This document shows, in pieces, positions 12,439 through 23,431 of a stretch of 64,000 bases of DNA. The DNA comes from Myxococcales bacterium (GTDB lineage Bacteria > Myxococcota_A > Polyangia > Haliangiales > Haliangiaceae). The translations under genes were made by a program, and so were the position numbers. Every line of letters begins with the position of its first letter. The stretch's first letter is position 1. Under the pieces are notes generated by a model. That model was not told where the DNA came from and made no database searches. It worked only from the letters and a program-made list of their open reading frames with translations. Location of the stretch: positions 62,001 to 126,000 of the forward strand of contig JADKKI010000004.1 of the NCBI GenBank assembly GCA_016720595.1, read 5' to 3'.

Positions 12439-13674
12439 ATGCGCTCGCACCTCTGGCTCGCTCCGCTCGTCCTCCTCGCCGCGTGCTCTGACGAGGATCC
12501 GTGCGACGGCGTGGCGGGTGCCTGCATCGGCCTGTCCAGCGGCGCGAGCACCACGGAGATCCAGACCGCGCTGATCGAGATCGAGACCGGCGGCACCGTC
12601 GCGTTCGGCGCCGGGACGTTCGAGCTGACCAGCGATCTCTCGCTCGATGTCGATGGGGTCACGCTGGCCGGCAAGGGCCAGGATGCGACCACGCTGTCGT
12701 TCGCGAAGCAGACCAGCGGCGCGCAGGGCCTCCTCGTCACCGCGAACGCGTTCGCGATCCACGATCTCGGCATCGAGGACAGCAAGGGTGATGCGCTCAA
12801 GATCCTCGGCGCGCAGGGCGTGACGATCCAGCATGTCCGCGTGGAGTGGACCTCCGGCCCCAAGGCGACCAACGGCGCGTACGGGCTGTATCCCGTGCAA
12901 TGCAAGCACGTCCTGATCGAGGACAGCGTCGTGCACGGCGCGTCCGACGCGGGCATCTACGTCGGCCAGTCGGATCAGATCGTGGTCCAGCGGAACAGCG
13001 TGGAGCTCAACGTCGCCGGCATCGAGATCGAGAACTCCACCCACGCGGACGTCCACGACAACATCGCGACCAACAACACCGGCGGCATCCTGGTGTTCAA
13101 CCTCCCGGGCCTCGCGATCGCGAACGGCTCCCACACGCGCGTCTACGACAACATGGTGTTCGAGAACAACACCGAGAACTTCGCGCCCGCGGGCAACATC
13201 GTCGGCAAGGTCCCGACGGGCACGGGGATCGTGATCCTCGCAGCCCACGATGTGGAGATCTTCCGGAACACCGTGCGCGACCACAAGGCGGTGAACGTCG
13301 GGATGATCAGCTACGTCCCGATCGGCACGGTCAACGATCCGCTCTATGACCAGTACCCCACGGCGATCCACGTCCACGACAATTCGCTCTCGGGGGTGAG
13401 TGACATGCCCACCGGGGAGCTGGGCGCAGCGCTGATCACCGCGATCGGCGAGATCCACCCGGCCGGGCCGTTCATCACGCCGGACATCGCGTGGGATGGC
13501 GTGCTCGATCCGGCCCGCACCCCCGGCGTGGCGGCGGAGAAGATCTGCATCCACGGCAACGGCGATGCGAACTTCATCGATCTCGCGTGGCCGCTGTCCG
13601 ACCCGACGCTGCCCACCGAGACGCTCGCGCCCCACGATTGCACGCTGCCCCCACTGCCTGAAGTCGCGCTGTGA
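12439..13674 (+). CDS. Parallel beta-helix repeat lipoprotein, partner of the SO2930-type cytochrome
   Basis: 411 residues. The signal peptide ends in a lipobox (LLAAC, Cys at residue 16). The rest is a right-handed parallel beta-helix: repeating short strands such as VTIQHVRVEW, VLIEDSVVHG, IVVQRNSVEL and VEIFRNTVRD, spaced about 20-24 residues apart. The family matches the parallel beta-helix protein usually encoded next to an SO2930/HNE_0200-type dihaem cytochrome, and that gene follows immediately (TGATG overlap at 13672-13676). The pair is presumed to work together at the outer membrane or cell surface; the substrate is unknown. ATG 12439 is the only start giving an intact lipoprotein signal. 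Confidence 0.88.
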   Translation: MRSHLWLAPLVLLAACSDEDPCDGVAGACIGLSSGASTTEIQTALIEIETGGTVAFGAGTFELTSDLSLDVDGVTLAGKGQDATTLSFAKQTSGAQGLLVTANAFAIHDLGIEDSKGDALKILGAQGVTIQHVRVEWTSGPKATNGAYGLYPVQCKHVLIEDSVVHGASDAGIYVGQSDQIVVQRNSVELNVAGIEIENSTHADVHDNIATNNTGGILVFNLPGLAIANGSHTRVYDNMVFENNTENFAPAGNIVGKVPTGTGIVILAAHDVEIFRNTVRDHKAVNVGMISYVPIGTVNDPLYDQYPTAIHVHDNSLSGVSDMPTGELGAALITAIGEIHPAGPFITPDIAWDGVLDPARTPGVAAEKICIHGNGDANFIDLAWPLSDPTLPTETLAPHDCTLPPLPEVAL

Positions 13675-14735
13675 TGCACGGGCTCGGGTCCTCGCTCGGG
13701 CTGGTCGGGCTGGTCGCGCTGGTCGGGCCTCTCGTTGCCGCGTGCGGTGGCGATGCCGACGCGCCGTGCGATCCCGCGGGCCCGATGTGCGCGCACCTCT
13801 CGAGCTACCACCTGTTCGACGATCTCGCGACGCAGACGCCTGCCTCTGACGTCGTGCCGTACGCGCTGGCCACGCCGCTGTTCTCCGACTACACGACCAA
13901 GGATCGATTCGTGCGCGTGCCGCCGGAGAGCTCGCTCGCGTGGCAGGACACCGACGTGTTCCGCGCGCCGGTCGGCACCATCGTCGCGAAGACGTTCAGC
14001 TACAAGGTGGATCGGCGCGAGCCCGCCGGCGCACGCCGTCCGCTGGAGACCCGGCTCCTGATCCGGCAGGACGCCGGCTGGATCGGTGGCTCGTACGTCT
14101 ACCCCGAGGGCGATCCTTCCGAGGCCACGCTCGCGATCGCGGGCGCGATGGTCGACGCCCACTGGATCCACGACGACGGCACCGAGCGGACCAATGCGTA
14201 CGTCGTCCCGAACAAGAACCAGTGCAAGGAGTGCCACGCGGAGCACGACGAGATCGTCGATCTGCTCGGCCCCAAGGCGCGGAACCTCAACGCCGACGGT
14301 CAGCTCGAGCACCTGATCGAGCTCGGCGTGGTGACCGGCGCACCGCCGCCCGCGACCTGGCCCGCCGGCATCCACGCGTACGATCCGGCGAGCGGCACCG
14401 TGGAGCAACGCGCTCGTGCCTGGCTCGATATCAACTGCGCGTTCTGCCACAACGCGCGCGGCATCGCGCGAACGTCGGGGCTCTATCTCGACGCGATGCA
14501 GATGACTCCACTCTCGCTCGGCATCTGCAAGCCACCCGTCGCGGCGGGCCGTGGCTCGGGTGGGCGAGCGTACGCGATCGTCCCCGGGCAGCCGGATGCC
14601 TCGATCATGATGTTCCGCCTCGAATCGATCGAGCCCGATATCCGGATGCCCGAGCTCGGGCGAAACCTCGTCGATGCCGAGGGCGCGGCGCTCGTGCGCG
14701 CGTGGATCTCTTCGCTGCCGGGCAGCTGCCCGTAG
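13674..14735 (+). CDS. SO2930-family dihaem c-type cytochrome lipoprotein
   Basis: 353 residues. Lipobox LVAAC with Cys near residue 24, then the family's characteristic start (YHLFDD..., PYALATPLFSDYTTKDRF). Two canonical haem-binding motifs are present: CKECH (184-188) and CAFCH (255-259). A C-terminal segment, PGQPDASIMMFRLES, is typical of cytochrome modules in which low-haem forms are listed. The ATG at 13674 overlaps the stop of the beta-helix gene, so the two are translationally coupled. GTG 13671 is an alternative. Electron transfer at the cell envelope is expected from the haems; the redox partner is not known. Confidence 0.9.
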   Translation: MHGLGSSLGLVGLVALVGPLVAACGGDADAPCDPAGPMCAHLSSYHLFDDLATQTPASDVVPYALATPLFSDYTTKDRFVRVPPESSLAWQDTDVFRAPVGTIVAKTFSYKVDRREPAGARRPLETRLLIRQDAGWIGGSYVYPEGDPSEATLAIAGAMVDAHWIHDDGTERTNAYVVPNKNQCKECHAEHDEIVDLLGPKARNLNADGQLEHLIELGVVTGAPPPATWPAGIHAYDPASGTVEQRARAWLDINCAFCHNARGIARTSGLYLDAMQMTPLSLGICKPPVAAGRGSGGRAYAIVPGQPDASIMMFRLESIEPDIRMPELGRNLVDAEGAALVRAWISSLPGSCP

Positions 14736-14738
14736 CTC

Positions 14739-15317
14739 TCAGAATCGAACGCCGAGGAACAGTCGCGCGCTGCGGTACTCACCCTCGCGGAGGGTGCTCG
14801 GCGCGAAGTACGCGACGCCGGTCGCCGGATACGCGATGTCCTGCTGCTGATCGAGGGTGCGGCCACCCAGGCGCAGGTCGACGCCGATCGTGAGGCCGCC
14901 CTCGGCGCGGTACTCGAGGCCGAGGCCGCCCTCGATGTGGTGGGCGTCGGTGGTCGAGCCGTACGTGGTGCTCGCGCTGTCGAGGCCGATGCCGGCCGAC
15001 AGGGTGGGGACCAGGCGACCCTTGCTGGTCAGGTCGATCACGAGGGACGCGGTCCCGCTGCGGATGCTGACGTCCGAGCCGTCGTCGGTCTTGATCCGGG
15101 TGACCTCGAGCTGGCCCGAGATCCGCTTGTTGAAGCCGATCCGTCCGAACAGGCCGATCGTGTCGTTCGCGTCGAGGCCGGCGGCGCCGTCCTCCTTGCT
15201 CTGCGTCACACCGAGGTTGACGCCGGCTGTGATCGGGTTCGCCGCCGCGACGGAGGGCAGGGCGAGCACGAGGCCCAGGGTCAGCGACGTCAACGACGTG
15301 AGCGAGCGGGTGCGCAT
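14739..15317 (-). CDS. Outer-membrane beta-barrel protein
   Basis: 192 residues. A signal peptide ends about ALPSVAAANP. The mature part alternates polar and hydrophobic residues in about eight strands (ITAGVNLGV, GLFGRIGFNKRI, ASLVIDLTSK, LVPTLSAGIGL, GGLTIGVDLRLGG, SARLFLGVRF) and ends in a C-terminal aromatic (RF), as expected for a BamA substrate. It resembles small OmpA/OmpX-like barrels; no specific function can be read. ATG 15317 is chosen because it opens the signal peptide directly. The gene is tail-to-tail with the cytochrome gene, only 3 bp away. Confidence 0.82.
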   Translation of the reverse strand: MRTRSLTSLTSLTLGLVLALPSVAAANPITAGVNLGVTQSKEDGAAGLDANDTIGLFGRIGFNKRISGQLEVTRIKTDDGSDVSIRSGTASLVIDLTSKGRLVPTLSAGIGLDSASTTYGSTTDAHHIEGGLGLEYRAEGGLTIGVDLRLGGRTLDQQQDIAYPATGVAYFAPSTLREGEYRSARLFLGVRF

Positions 15318-15428
15318 GGTGAACGGAGCTGGAGCATGGCCCATGCCAGGGCAAGCTCGCGAAACCACGGGCGCACCTCACGGATTTTCGAGGGCGGCCA
15401 CCGAGAAAGTGTGGCCCGCGCTGACGGT

Positions 15429-17324
15429 TCACGACAGGGCGGCGGCGATCTTCTCGGCGGCGCGGGTGGCGAGCGCCATGATCGTGACCTGCGGGTTGAC
15501 CCCGAGCGACGACGGTACCGCCGCTCCGTCGACGACATACAGGCCGGGCGTGTCGTGGACCTGGTGGTCGGGGCCCACCACCGACGTCGCGGGATCGCGC
15601 CCCATGCGCGCGGTGCCGAGCGGGTGATACGCGGAGAGATCGAGATCCCAGGGCCGCAGGGTGGCGCGTCGCAGCCCGGCCAGCTGCTGCTCCGAGGTCA
15701 GCGTCTCGAACCCCGCGATGCCGGTGTGCACGACCTTCGCGCCCGCAGCGAAGTAGACCTGGGCGAGCACGTCCATCCCGCGCTTGATGTGCGCGACGTC
15801 CTTCTCGGTCAGCCAGTACTGGATCACCGGCTGACCTCGCACCGCACGCACCGATCCGCGCGAGCTGTCCTCGACCAGAAAGCCGAAGCTCGCCACGTGA
15901 TCGAAGCTCTCGGCGAGGCGGATCAGCTCCGGGCCGATCCGCTGGGTCATGCTCATCGTCATCTCGAGCGGCACCATCGCGCCCTCGTACAGGATGCCCT
16001 CCTCGTGGAGCTCCTCGATCGAGTACCCCTGCGGGATCCCCGCCCACGGGAGGATCTGCTCGTCGAACTCTGCGAGCGCACCCGCCGCCGGATGGATCGA
16101 GAGGTTCTTGCCGAGCTGCCCCGAGCGCGCGCCGAGCCCCTGCGCACCGAGGAGGAGCGGCGTCAGGATCGCGCCGCACGCGACCACCACGGCCCGTGCC
16201 CGCACGGTGAGCACGTGACCTCCGCGCGCCTTCGCCACCACGCCCACCGCGCGCCCACCTTCGGTGATGATCCGCGTGACCTTGGCGCCGGGGAACAGCT
16301 CCGCACCGGCCTTGAGCGCGAGCGGAATGTAGCTGACGTTGGTGGAGCGCTTGGCATCCGTCGGGCAGCCGAAGCAGCACACGCCCTGACCATCACACGC
16401 AGGTGCGTTGCGCTTGAGTGGGCCGTGGCGCGTGAACCCGAGAGCGTTGCAGCCGCGCTCGATCACGCGGCCGTTGCCCCCCATCAGCGTGGCCTTCGCG
16501 CGCTCGACCCCGAGCACGCCCTCGACGCGCTCGAAGTACGCGCCCAGGCGATCGGGCGCGAGCTCGTCGAGCCCGAGCTCGTCGCGCCACTCGGTGAGCA
16601 CGCGATCGGGCGTGCGGTAGCAGGTGCCCGAGTTGACGGTGGTGCTGCCGCCGACCGATTGGCCGAGCGGGATCGGGATCCCCACGTTGCCGACCGAGAA
16701 CGTCGAGCCACCACGCCGGTACAGCTTCTGCTGCTGCTCGAAGGCGCGGCCCGTGAAGTCAGCCCGCTCGAAGTACTGGCCTTCCTCGACGAACACGACG
16801 GCGAGCCCGGCCTCTGCCAGCTCGCGCCCCACGACCGCCCCACCGGCCCCCGTGCCGATCACCACCACGTCGCAGTCGACCGCGAGATCGCCGTCGAGCG
16901 CGTGGACCCGATCGCGGAGGTACGCGGGCTTGGCCTCGGCGCGAACCTTCGCGATCTCGTACACGCAGCCGAGCCGCTGGTAGAGCGCCGGATCATCGAA
17001 GTGGGCGATCTTGAGCGGGCTGACCAGGGCGCGCAGCATCAGGCGCCTGATCGGATCACCGGTGCGCCAGCTCTCGAGGAGCTCCAGGCGACGGGCGCTG
17101 GCGACCTTCGCGAACGGCTTGCGATGACCGAGCCACGACGCCGCATCGAGCCCACGCAGCAGGCCGCTCAGGCCAGACTGGAGCGAGCCGGGCAGGTGAT
17201 GGAGGAACCGCTCGACCTTCCCGACGGTCGCCTCACCCGCCGCCGGGAGGAACCGCCCGGCCGGCAGCGCGGTCTCGGCGAGCGCGACGAGCGTACGGTG
17301 CTGCGAGGGACTGAGCTGAGCCAC
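15429..17324 (-). CDS. GMC-family FAD oxidoreductase with a cysteine cluster
   Basis: 631 residues. An N-terminal helical domain of about 145 residues, as in long-chain alcohol oxidase and choline-dehydrogenase relatives, precedes the FAD-binding motif VVVIGTGAGGAVVGREL (G-x-G-x-x-G near 157-162). The C-terminal GMC domain has the catalytic-type SAYHPLGTARMG histidine and the closing GVNPQVTIMALATRAAEKIA. Near residue 330 is a cluster C-x5-C-C-x2-C (CDGQGVCCFGC), comparable with the Fe-S-type cysteines in some dehydrogenase subunits of this superfamily. The substrate is likely an alcohol or sterol (inference). No signal peptide is visible. ATG 17324 begins an intact domain. Confidence 0.88.
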   Translation of the reverse strand: MAQLSPSQHRTLVALAETALPAGRFLPAAGEATVGKVERFLHHLPGSLQSGLSGLLRGLDAASWLGHRKPFAKVASARRLELLESWRTGDPIRRLMLRALVSPLKIAHFDDPALYQRLGCVYEIAKVRAEAKPAYLRDRVHALDGDLAVDCDVVVIGTGAGGAVVGRELAEAGLAVVFVEEGQYFERADFTGRAFEQQQKLYRRGGSTFSVGNVGIPIPLGQSVGGSTTVNSGTCYRTPDRVLTEWRDELGLDELAPDRLGAYFERVEGVLGVERAKATLMGGNGRVIERGCNALGFTRHGPLKRNAPACDGQGVCCFGCPTDAKRSTNVSYIPLALKAGAELFPGAKVTRIITEGGRAVGVVAKARGGHVLTVRARAVVVACGAILTPLLLGAQGLGARSGQLGKNLSIHPAAGALAEFDEQILPWAGIPQGYSIEELHEEGILYEGAMVPLEMTMSMTQRIGPELIRLAESFDHVASFGFLVEDSSRGSVRAVRGQPVIQYWLTEKDVAHIKRGMDVLAQVYFAAGAKVVHTGIAGFETLTSEQQLAGLRRATLRPWDLDLSAYHPLGTARMGRDPATSVVGPDHQVHDTPGLYVVDGAAVPSSLGVNPQVTIMALATRAAEKIAAALS

Positions 17325-17371
17325 GTCTCGACCCTAGCCTAACGATGGTCCGACCACCAGACCATTGCTGG

Positions 17372-19249
17372 TCAACGAGCGAACGTACCGTCGAGCAGGC
17401 CATAGGTCGCCTGCAGCGAAGCGCCGAAAAAGATCTCCCCGGCGTCCTCCGCGATCGTCGCGGCGGCGCGGAGCCCCGAGGCCTGGTTCATCCAGTAGGT
17501 GAACCCAGCTTCGCCCTGGATCCGTAGCGCGGACTTGGCGGCGGGCTGGCCCATCACCGATCCGTCGTTGGTGAGAGCGACCGTCGCGGCCACGTCGAGC
17601 GCGCCGATCGGATCACCGTGGTCTCCATACGCGAACCGCTTGAGCCGACCGGTGGCACCGATCGCCCACGGGGCGGGCTGGGTGTCGGGCGCGAGCAGCC
17701 GCGCGCGCGCGAACGCGGTCCCCGAGGCCTCGGCCTTGTCGTCCGCGAGCTGCTTGCCATACCCCGCGGTCAGGATGACCTGCTCGATCCGGCCCTCCTC
17801 GAGCGGCGTCGGATCCATCGCGTCGCGGATCAGGTAGCCCTCCGCGACCACGAGCTGGAGGTCGAGCCCCTCGGGCCGCAGGAACAGCTGCGAATCACGG
17901 AGCACCGCGAGTAGCTCGTAGCTGAGGCCCGCATCGGGCTCGCCCAGCAGGATCCCCGCCTCGCGCAGGATCGCGACCGTCACCACCAGCGCGCGATACG
18001 ACGATCTCTCGCCGCGCAGGGCCCACCACGCGAGCTGGAGCTTGCGCGACGTGGCCGCATCGATCTGCTTGCCGAGCGCACGCGCGGCATCGAGCGTGCG
18101 TGCGAGCCGGCGCACCCGGATCGCGCCGCCGACATCGACCACGCGGCCAAAGCCACCACCGATCGCACCCTGGACGTCGGCGGTGTACCGGGAGTCCTTG
18201 ATGTCGTTGTTCGGATCGTTGCCATCGACGTACGAGAGGTAGTTCAGCTGGAACCCGACGGCGGCCTTGCCGATACCGTAGAGCTTGCCGGTGTAGAACC
18301 GCGCCTCGCCGGCTCCGTCGATCGAGAGCTGCATCCCGCGTGTGGTGGCTCGACCCTCCGGGTTGACGAGGCCGCCCACGAGGTGCGCGCCGACGTCGTA
18401 GCCCCACGCCATCGCCTCGCGTTCGATCCGCTTCTGCCAGCGCCCCGCGAGGTCGGCGTCGAACGAGGCACGCTTGCGGACCGTGTCGTAAGCGAGGCTC
18501 GCGGTCCCTGCCGCGATCGTCAGGCGATCGTACGCGGCGATCGTGTCGTCGCGCAGCGGTGGGCCCGCGGGCACGCCCTCGGTCGGCTTGGTCCCCAGCA
18601 GCGCGCTGCCGCCGGTGGTGCCTCCGTCGGTACCGCCGCCACCTTCGAGGCCGCTGCCCGTGTCCGTGGTGCCGCCGCCGGTGGTCGTGCCGCCGCCGGT
18701 GGTCGTGCCGCCGCCGGTGGTCGTACCGCCGCCGGTGGTCGTGCCGCCGCCGGTGGTCGTGCCGCCGCCGGTGGTGGTGCCGCCGCCGGTGGTCGTGCCG
18801 CCGCCGGTCGTCGTGCCACCGCCGGTGGTCGTGCCGCCGCCGGTGTTCGGCGTCATCGTCACCTTCGCGTCGGCCCCGAGCTTCGCGAGGGCCTTGCGTG
18901 CGAGCTCGCGGGTGCTCTTGTCGCGCGACGAATCGTTGGCGGCCTTCTGCAGCGCCGGGACCGCGCTCTGATCACCGAAGTTGCCGAGGCCCTCGATCGC
19001 GATCTCCCCGATGATGTCGAAGGTCTCGGTCTCGACCAGCTTGACGAGCTCGGGCACCGCGCGCTTGTCCTTGCTGGCGACCAGCTTGCGCGCGGCTTCG
19101 CGCCGCTTCTCCTTCCACGCCGCCTTGTCCATGTCGGCGGGCTGGGTCTCGATCAGCTTGACCAGCGCCGGCACGTCGGCCGGCTGCGCAGCCACGGGGA
19201 CCGTCGCCGCGGCGAGCAGCGCCGCGGTCAGCATCACCAGGCGGCGCAT
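17372..19249 (-). CDS. Exported HEAT-repeat protein with a (GGGTTT)n linker
   Basis: 625 residues. Signal peptide (MRRLVMLTAALLAAATVPVAA), then two or three HEAT/armadillo-like helices (residues about 28-130, e.g. KDKRAVPELVKLVE and GDQSAVPALQKAAND). Next comes a low-complexity linker of about ten Gly3-Thr3 units, and a C-terminal domain of about 400 residues that looks largely beta with helical stretches. Function unknown. The HEAT part suggests protein binding in the periplasm. The linker is encoded by an 18-bp tandem repeat, which should vary in copy number. The start overlaps the stop of the small lipoprotein gene upstream (ATGA at 19247-19251). Confidence 0.82.
   Translation of the reverse strand: MRRLVMLTAALLAAATVPVAAQPADVPALVKLIETQPADMDKAAWKEKRREAARKLVASKDKRAVPELVKLVETETFDIIGEIAIEGLGNFGDQSAVPALQKAANDSSRDKSTRELARKALAKLGADAKVTMTPNTGGGTTTGGGTTTGGGTTTGGGTTTGGGTTTGGGTTTGGGTTTGGGTTTGGGTTTGGGTTDTGSGLEGGGGTDGGTTGGSALLGTKPTEGVPAGPPLRDDTIAAYDRLTIAAGTASLAYDTVRKRASFDADLAGRWQKRIEREAMAWGYDVGAHLVGGLVNPEGRATTRGMQLSIDGAGEARFYTGKLYGIGKAAVGFQLNYLSYVDGNDPNNDIKDSRYTADVQGAIGGGFGRVVDVGGAIRVRRLARTLDAARALGKQIDAATSRKLQLAWWALRGERSSYRALVVTVAILREAGILLGEPDAGLSYELLAVLRDSQLFLRPEGLDLQLVVAEGYLIRDAMDPTPLEEGRIEQVILTAGYGKQLADDKAEASGTAFARARLLAPDTQPAPWAIGATGRLKRFAYGDHGDPIGALDVAATVALTNDGSVMGQPAAKSALRIQGEAGFTYWMNQASGLRAAATIAEDAGEIFFGASLQATYGLLDGTFAR
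18667..18845 (-). repeat. 18-bp minisatellite encoding Gly3-Thr3 units
   Basis: A tandem array with plus-strand unit GTGGTCGTGCCGCCGCCG, about nine full copies plus a partial one. Most copies are identical; variants change single bases (GTACCG, GTGGTGGTG, GTCGTC, CCACCG). Read on the minus strand it encodes the glycine-threonine linker of the HEAT protein. It has no unique spacers, so it is not a CRISPR array. Confidence 0.95.
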
Positions 19250-19626
19250 CAGTCTCTCCCGAGCGCGAGGCAGTAGTTCTGGCGCGTGTCCGGATCCCCG
19301 GGCGAGCCATCCATGCGCAGCTGATCGCAGCTCGAGGCCGCGACGCAGTTGATCACCAGGCGGCGACGATCGGCGGTGACCGAGTCGAAGCTATCGACGC
19401 AGCGCCCCCAGTCGAACCGGTGGTTCCCGTTGCCGTCGATCGAGTTCACGGCGATCGCGCCGCAGTCCACGAGCCGCCAGCAGGCCCCCTCCGCCGTTCG
19501 CGCGGCATCCGGGCAGTCGAGCAGCTCACCGCCGGCCGCGCACTGTGCGCGCGCGCCGCCGGATACATCATCTCCCGCGCTGCACGCACCGAGCGCGAGC
19601 GCGAGGATCGTGACAAGTCCCTTCAT
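19249..19626 (-). CDS. Small cysteine-rich lipoprotein
   Basis: 125 residues. A short signal peptide with lipobox LALGAC (Cys at residue 15), then a cysteine-rich mature region with about eight further cysteines, probably disulfide-bonded outside the cytoplasm. It contains an EF-hand-like acidic segment (DGNGNHRFD) that might bind calcium; this is only suggestive. No recognised family. It overlaps the HEAT-protein gene by 4 bp and is presumably co-transcribed with it. Confidence 0.72.
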   Translation of the reverse strand: MKGLVTILALALGACSAGDDVSGGARAQCAAGGELLDCPDAARTAEGACWRLVDCGAIAVNSIDGNGNHRFDWGRCVDSFDSVTADRRRLVINCVAASSCDQLRMDGSPGDPDTRQNYCLALGRD

Positions 19627-19655
19627 CAGGACCGATCATAACGCCACGCGTTCGC

Positions 19656-21812
<2,157 letters not shown>

Positions 21813-21915
21813 GACTACGTCGAGATATCACGCACCCACCGGATTGTCATGGCGCCACGGGGATTTGCTCCCGTTGTGCGGCGCGCGGCGAGCGGGCATG
21901 GTGTGAAGCGAAGTC

Positions 21916-23361
21916 GTGCCACCGCTCGCGAACATCCTGGTCGTCAGCGACCTGCACTTCGGTGAAGAGCTGCTCCCCGGAGCCTCGAGCGAGCGGCGCC
22001 ACGCGGTGGATCTCGGTGCGAGCGCGTTCCGCGAGTTCCTCCGCTATCACACGGTGCGCCGCCGTGATGGCCGGCCGTGGCGGCTCGTGATCGCGGGCGA
22101 TCTGTTCGACTTCATGTCCGTGTTCGTCGGCTCGCTCCCCGAGCGCCCGGCGAAGACTGCGGACGAGCGCAGGTATGGGCTCGGGCGCGGCGTGATGCCG
22201 GGCGTCGAGCGGCTGAAGCAGATCTGCGCGATCCATCGTCCGCTGCTCGCCGATCTCGCCGCGTTCGCGGCAGCCGGTCACTCGGTCGACATCATCGTCG
22301 GCAATCACGACATCGAACTGCTCGCGCCTGAGGTCGCAGCGGAGCTCGTGCGTCAGCTCGGGCTCGCGGGCGCCACCGAGCGTGCGCTGTCGCGGATCAG
22401 CGTCGTGCCGTGGTTCATCTATATCCCGGGCGTGGTGTGGATCGAGCACGGGCACGTCTACGACGAGGGCTGCTCCTTCGAGTTCAACCTCGCGCCGATG
22501 GATCCGAAGGATGGCTGGCTGGTCTACAACGCGGACTACGCCGCCGTGCGCTATCTCGGCAGCGCGGTGCCCGATCTCGATCCCCACGGGATCGAGGAGT
22601 GGAGCTTCTGGGGCTACATGCGCTACGCGATGGGGCAGGGGGTCGGCCACATGGGCAAGCTGTGGCTCGCCTATGGCCGGTTCGTGAAGGCGTTGTTCTC
22701 CGCGCGGGCCCTCCACCGCTCGTTCAAGCGACGGGATCGCCGTCGCCGCGAACACCGCGCGCGGCTCGCTCACGTCGCGGAGCAAGGTGGGCTGTCGTTC
22801 GAGACCGCCTCCGCGATCGATCGCCTGTCGCGGACGCCGCTGACCGTCAGCACGCGCCGGCTCGGCCGCATGCTGATGCTCGACCGGTTTGGCCTCGGCC
22901 TCGGCCTCGTGGTCACGATCATCGCGCTGCTCGTGCTCGTTCCGGTGCTGTGGGCGCTGGTCGGCGCGGTGCTCGCGGTCCTCGTCGTTGCCGGCATCAC
23001 GCGCTGGCTCGGCCGCCACATGGTGACCTCGCAGCTGCCGATGCGCGCCGTGCCCCAGCGGCTGCGGAAGTTTGTCGATGCGCCGATCGTCGTGTTCGGC
23101 CACACCCACGATCCGCGCTGGCAGCGGCTCCGGTCCGGCGGCGTCTACATCAACTGCGGCACCTGGCTCCCGGCGACCCGACCGGGCATCCGCCGCAGCT
23201 TCACCCATGTGTTCCTGTCACCGAGCGCTGCGGGCGGCGCGCCGGTCGTCGAGCTCCGCCAGTGGCGCGAGGGCACCAGTCAGGTGTTCGATGCGGGCGC
23301 GAACATCGGCGCCGGGGTCAACACGCTGCCGGGGTTCACGCTCGATCAGACCGGGGGCTGA
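21916..23361 (+). CDS. Metallophosphoesterase with a membrane hairpin
   Basis: 481 residues from GTG 21916. All five calcineurin-type metal motifs are present in order: SDLHFG (11-16), GDLFD (61-65), GNHD (about 129-132), the HGH near 176 and GHTH (about 395). Between the last two lies a hydrophobic region of about 45 residues ([20 protein letters not shown] onward), likely two membrane helices, so the enzyme is probably membrane-bound. Substrate unknown. UDP-diacylglucosamine hydrolase or phosphodiesterase-type roles are possible but not shown. The gene is followed by mutS after a 70-bp gap on the same strand. Confidence 0.85.
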   Translation: MPPLANILVVSDLHFGEELLPGASSERRHAVDLGASAFREFLRYHTVRRRDGRPWRLVIAGDLFDFMSVFVGSLPERPAKTADERRYGLGRGVMPGVERLKQICAIHRPLLADLAAFAAAGHSVDIIVGNHDIELLAPEVAAELVRQLGLAGATERALSRISVVPWFIYIPGVVWIEHGHVYDEGCSFEFNLAPMDPKDGWLVYNADYAAVRYLGSAVPDLDPHGIEEWSFWGYMRYAMGQGVGHMGKLWLAYGRFVKALFSARALHRSFKRRDRRRREHRARLAHVAEQGGLSFETASAIDRLSRTPLTVSTRRLGRMLMLDRFGLGLGLVVTIIALLVLVPVLWALVGAVLAVLVVAGITRWLGRHMVTSQLPMRAVPQRLRKFVDAPIVVFGHTHDPRWQRLRSGGVYINCGTWLPATRPGIRRSFTHVFLSPSAAGGAPVVELRQWREGTSQVFDAGANIGAGVNTLPGFTLDQTGG

Positions 23362-23431
23362 GAGCGCCGGGCCGATCCCGGCCCCGCGACGGCAGGATCG
23401 TCTGTCGGAGCCCCGTGGTACCGCTTGCGGT

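Noticed and set aside
18667..18845. CRISPR-like short repeats
   Set aside because: The units are directly tandem with no unique spacers and encode a protein linker.
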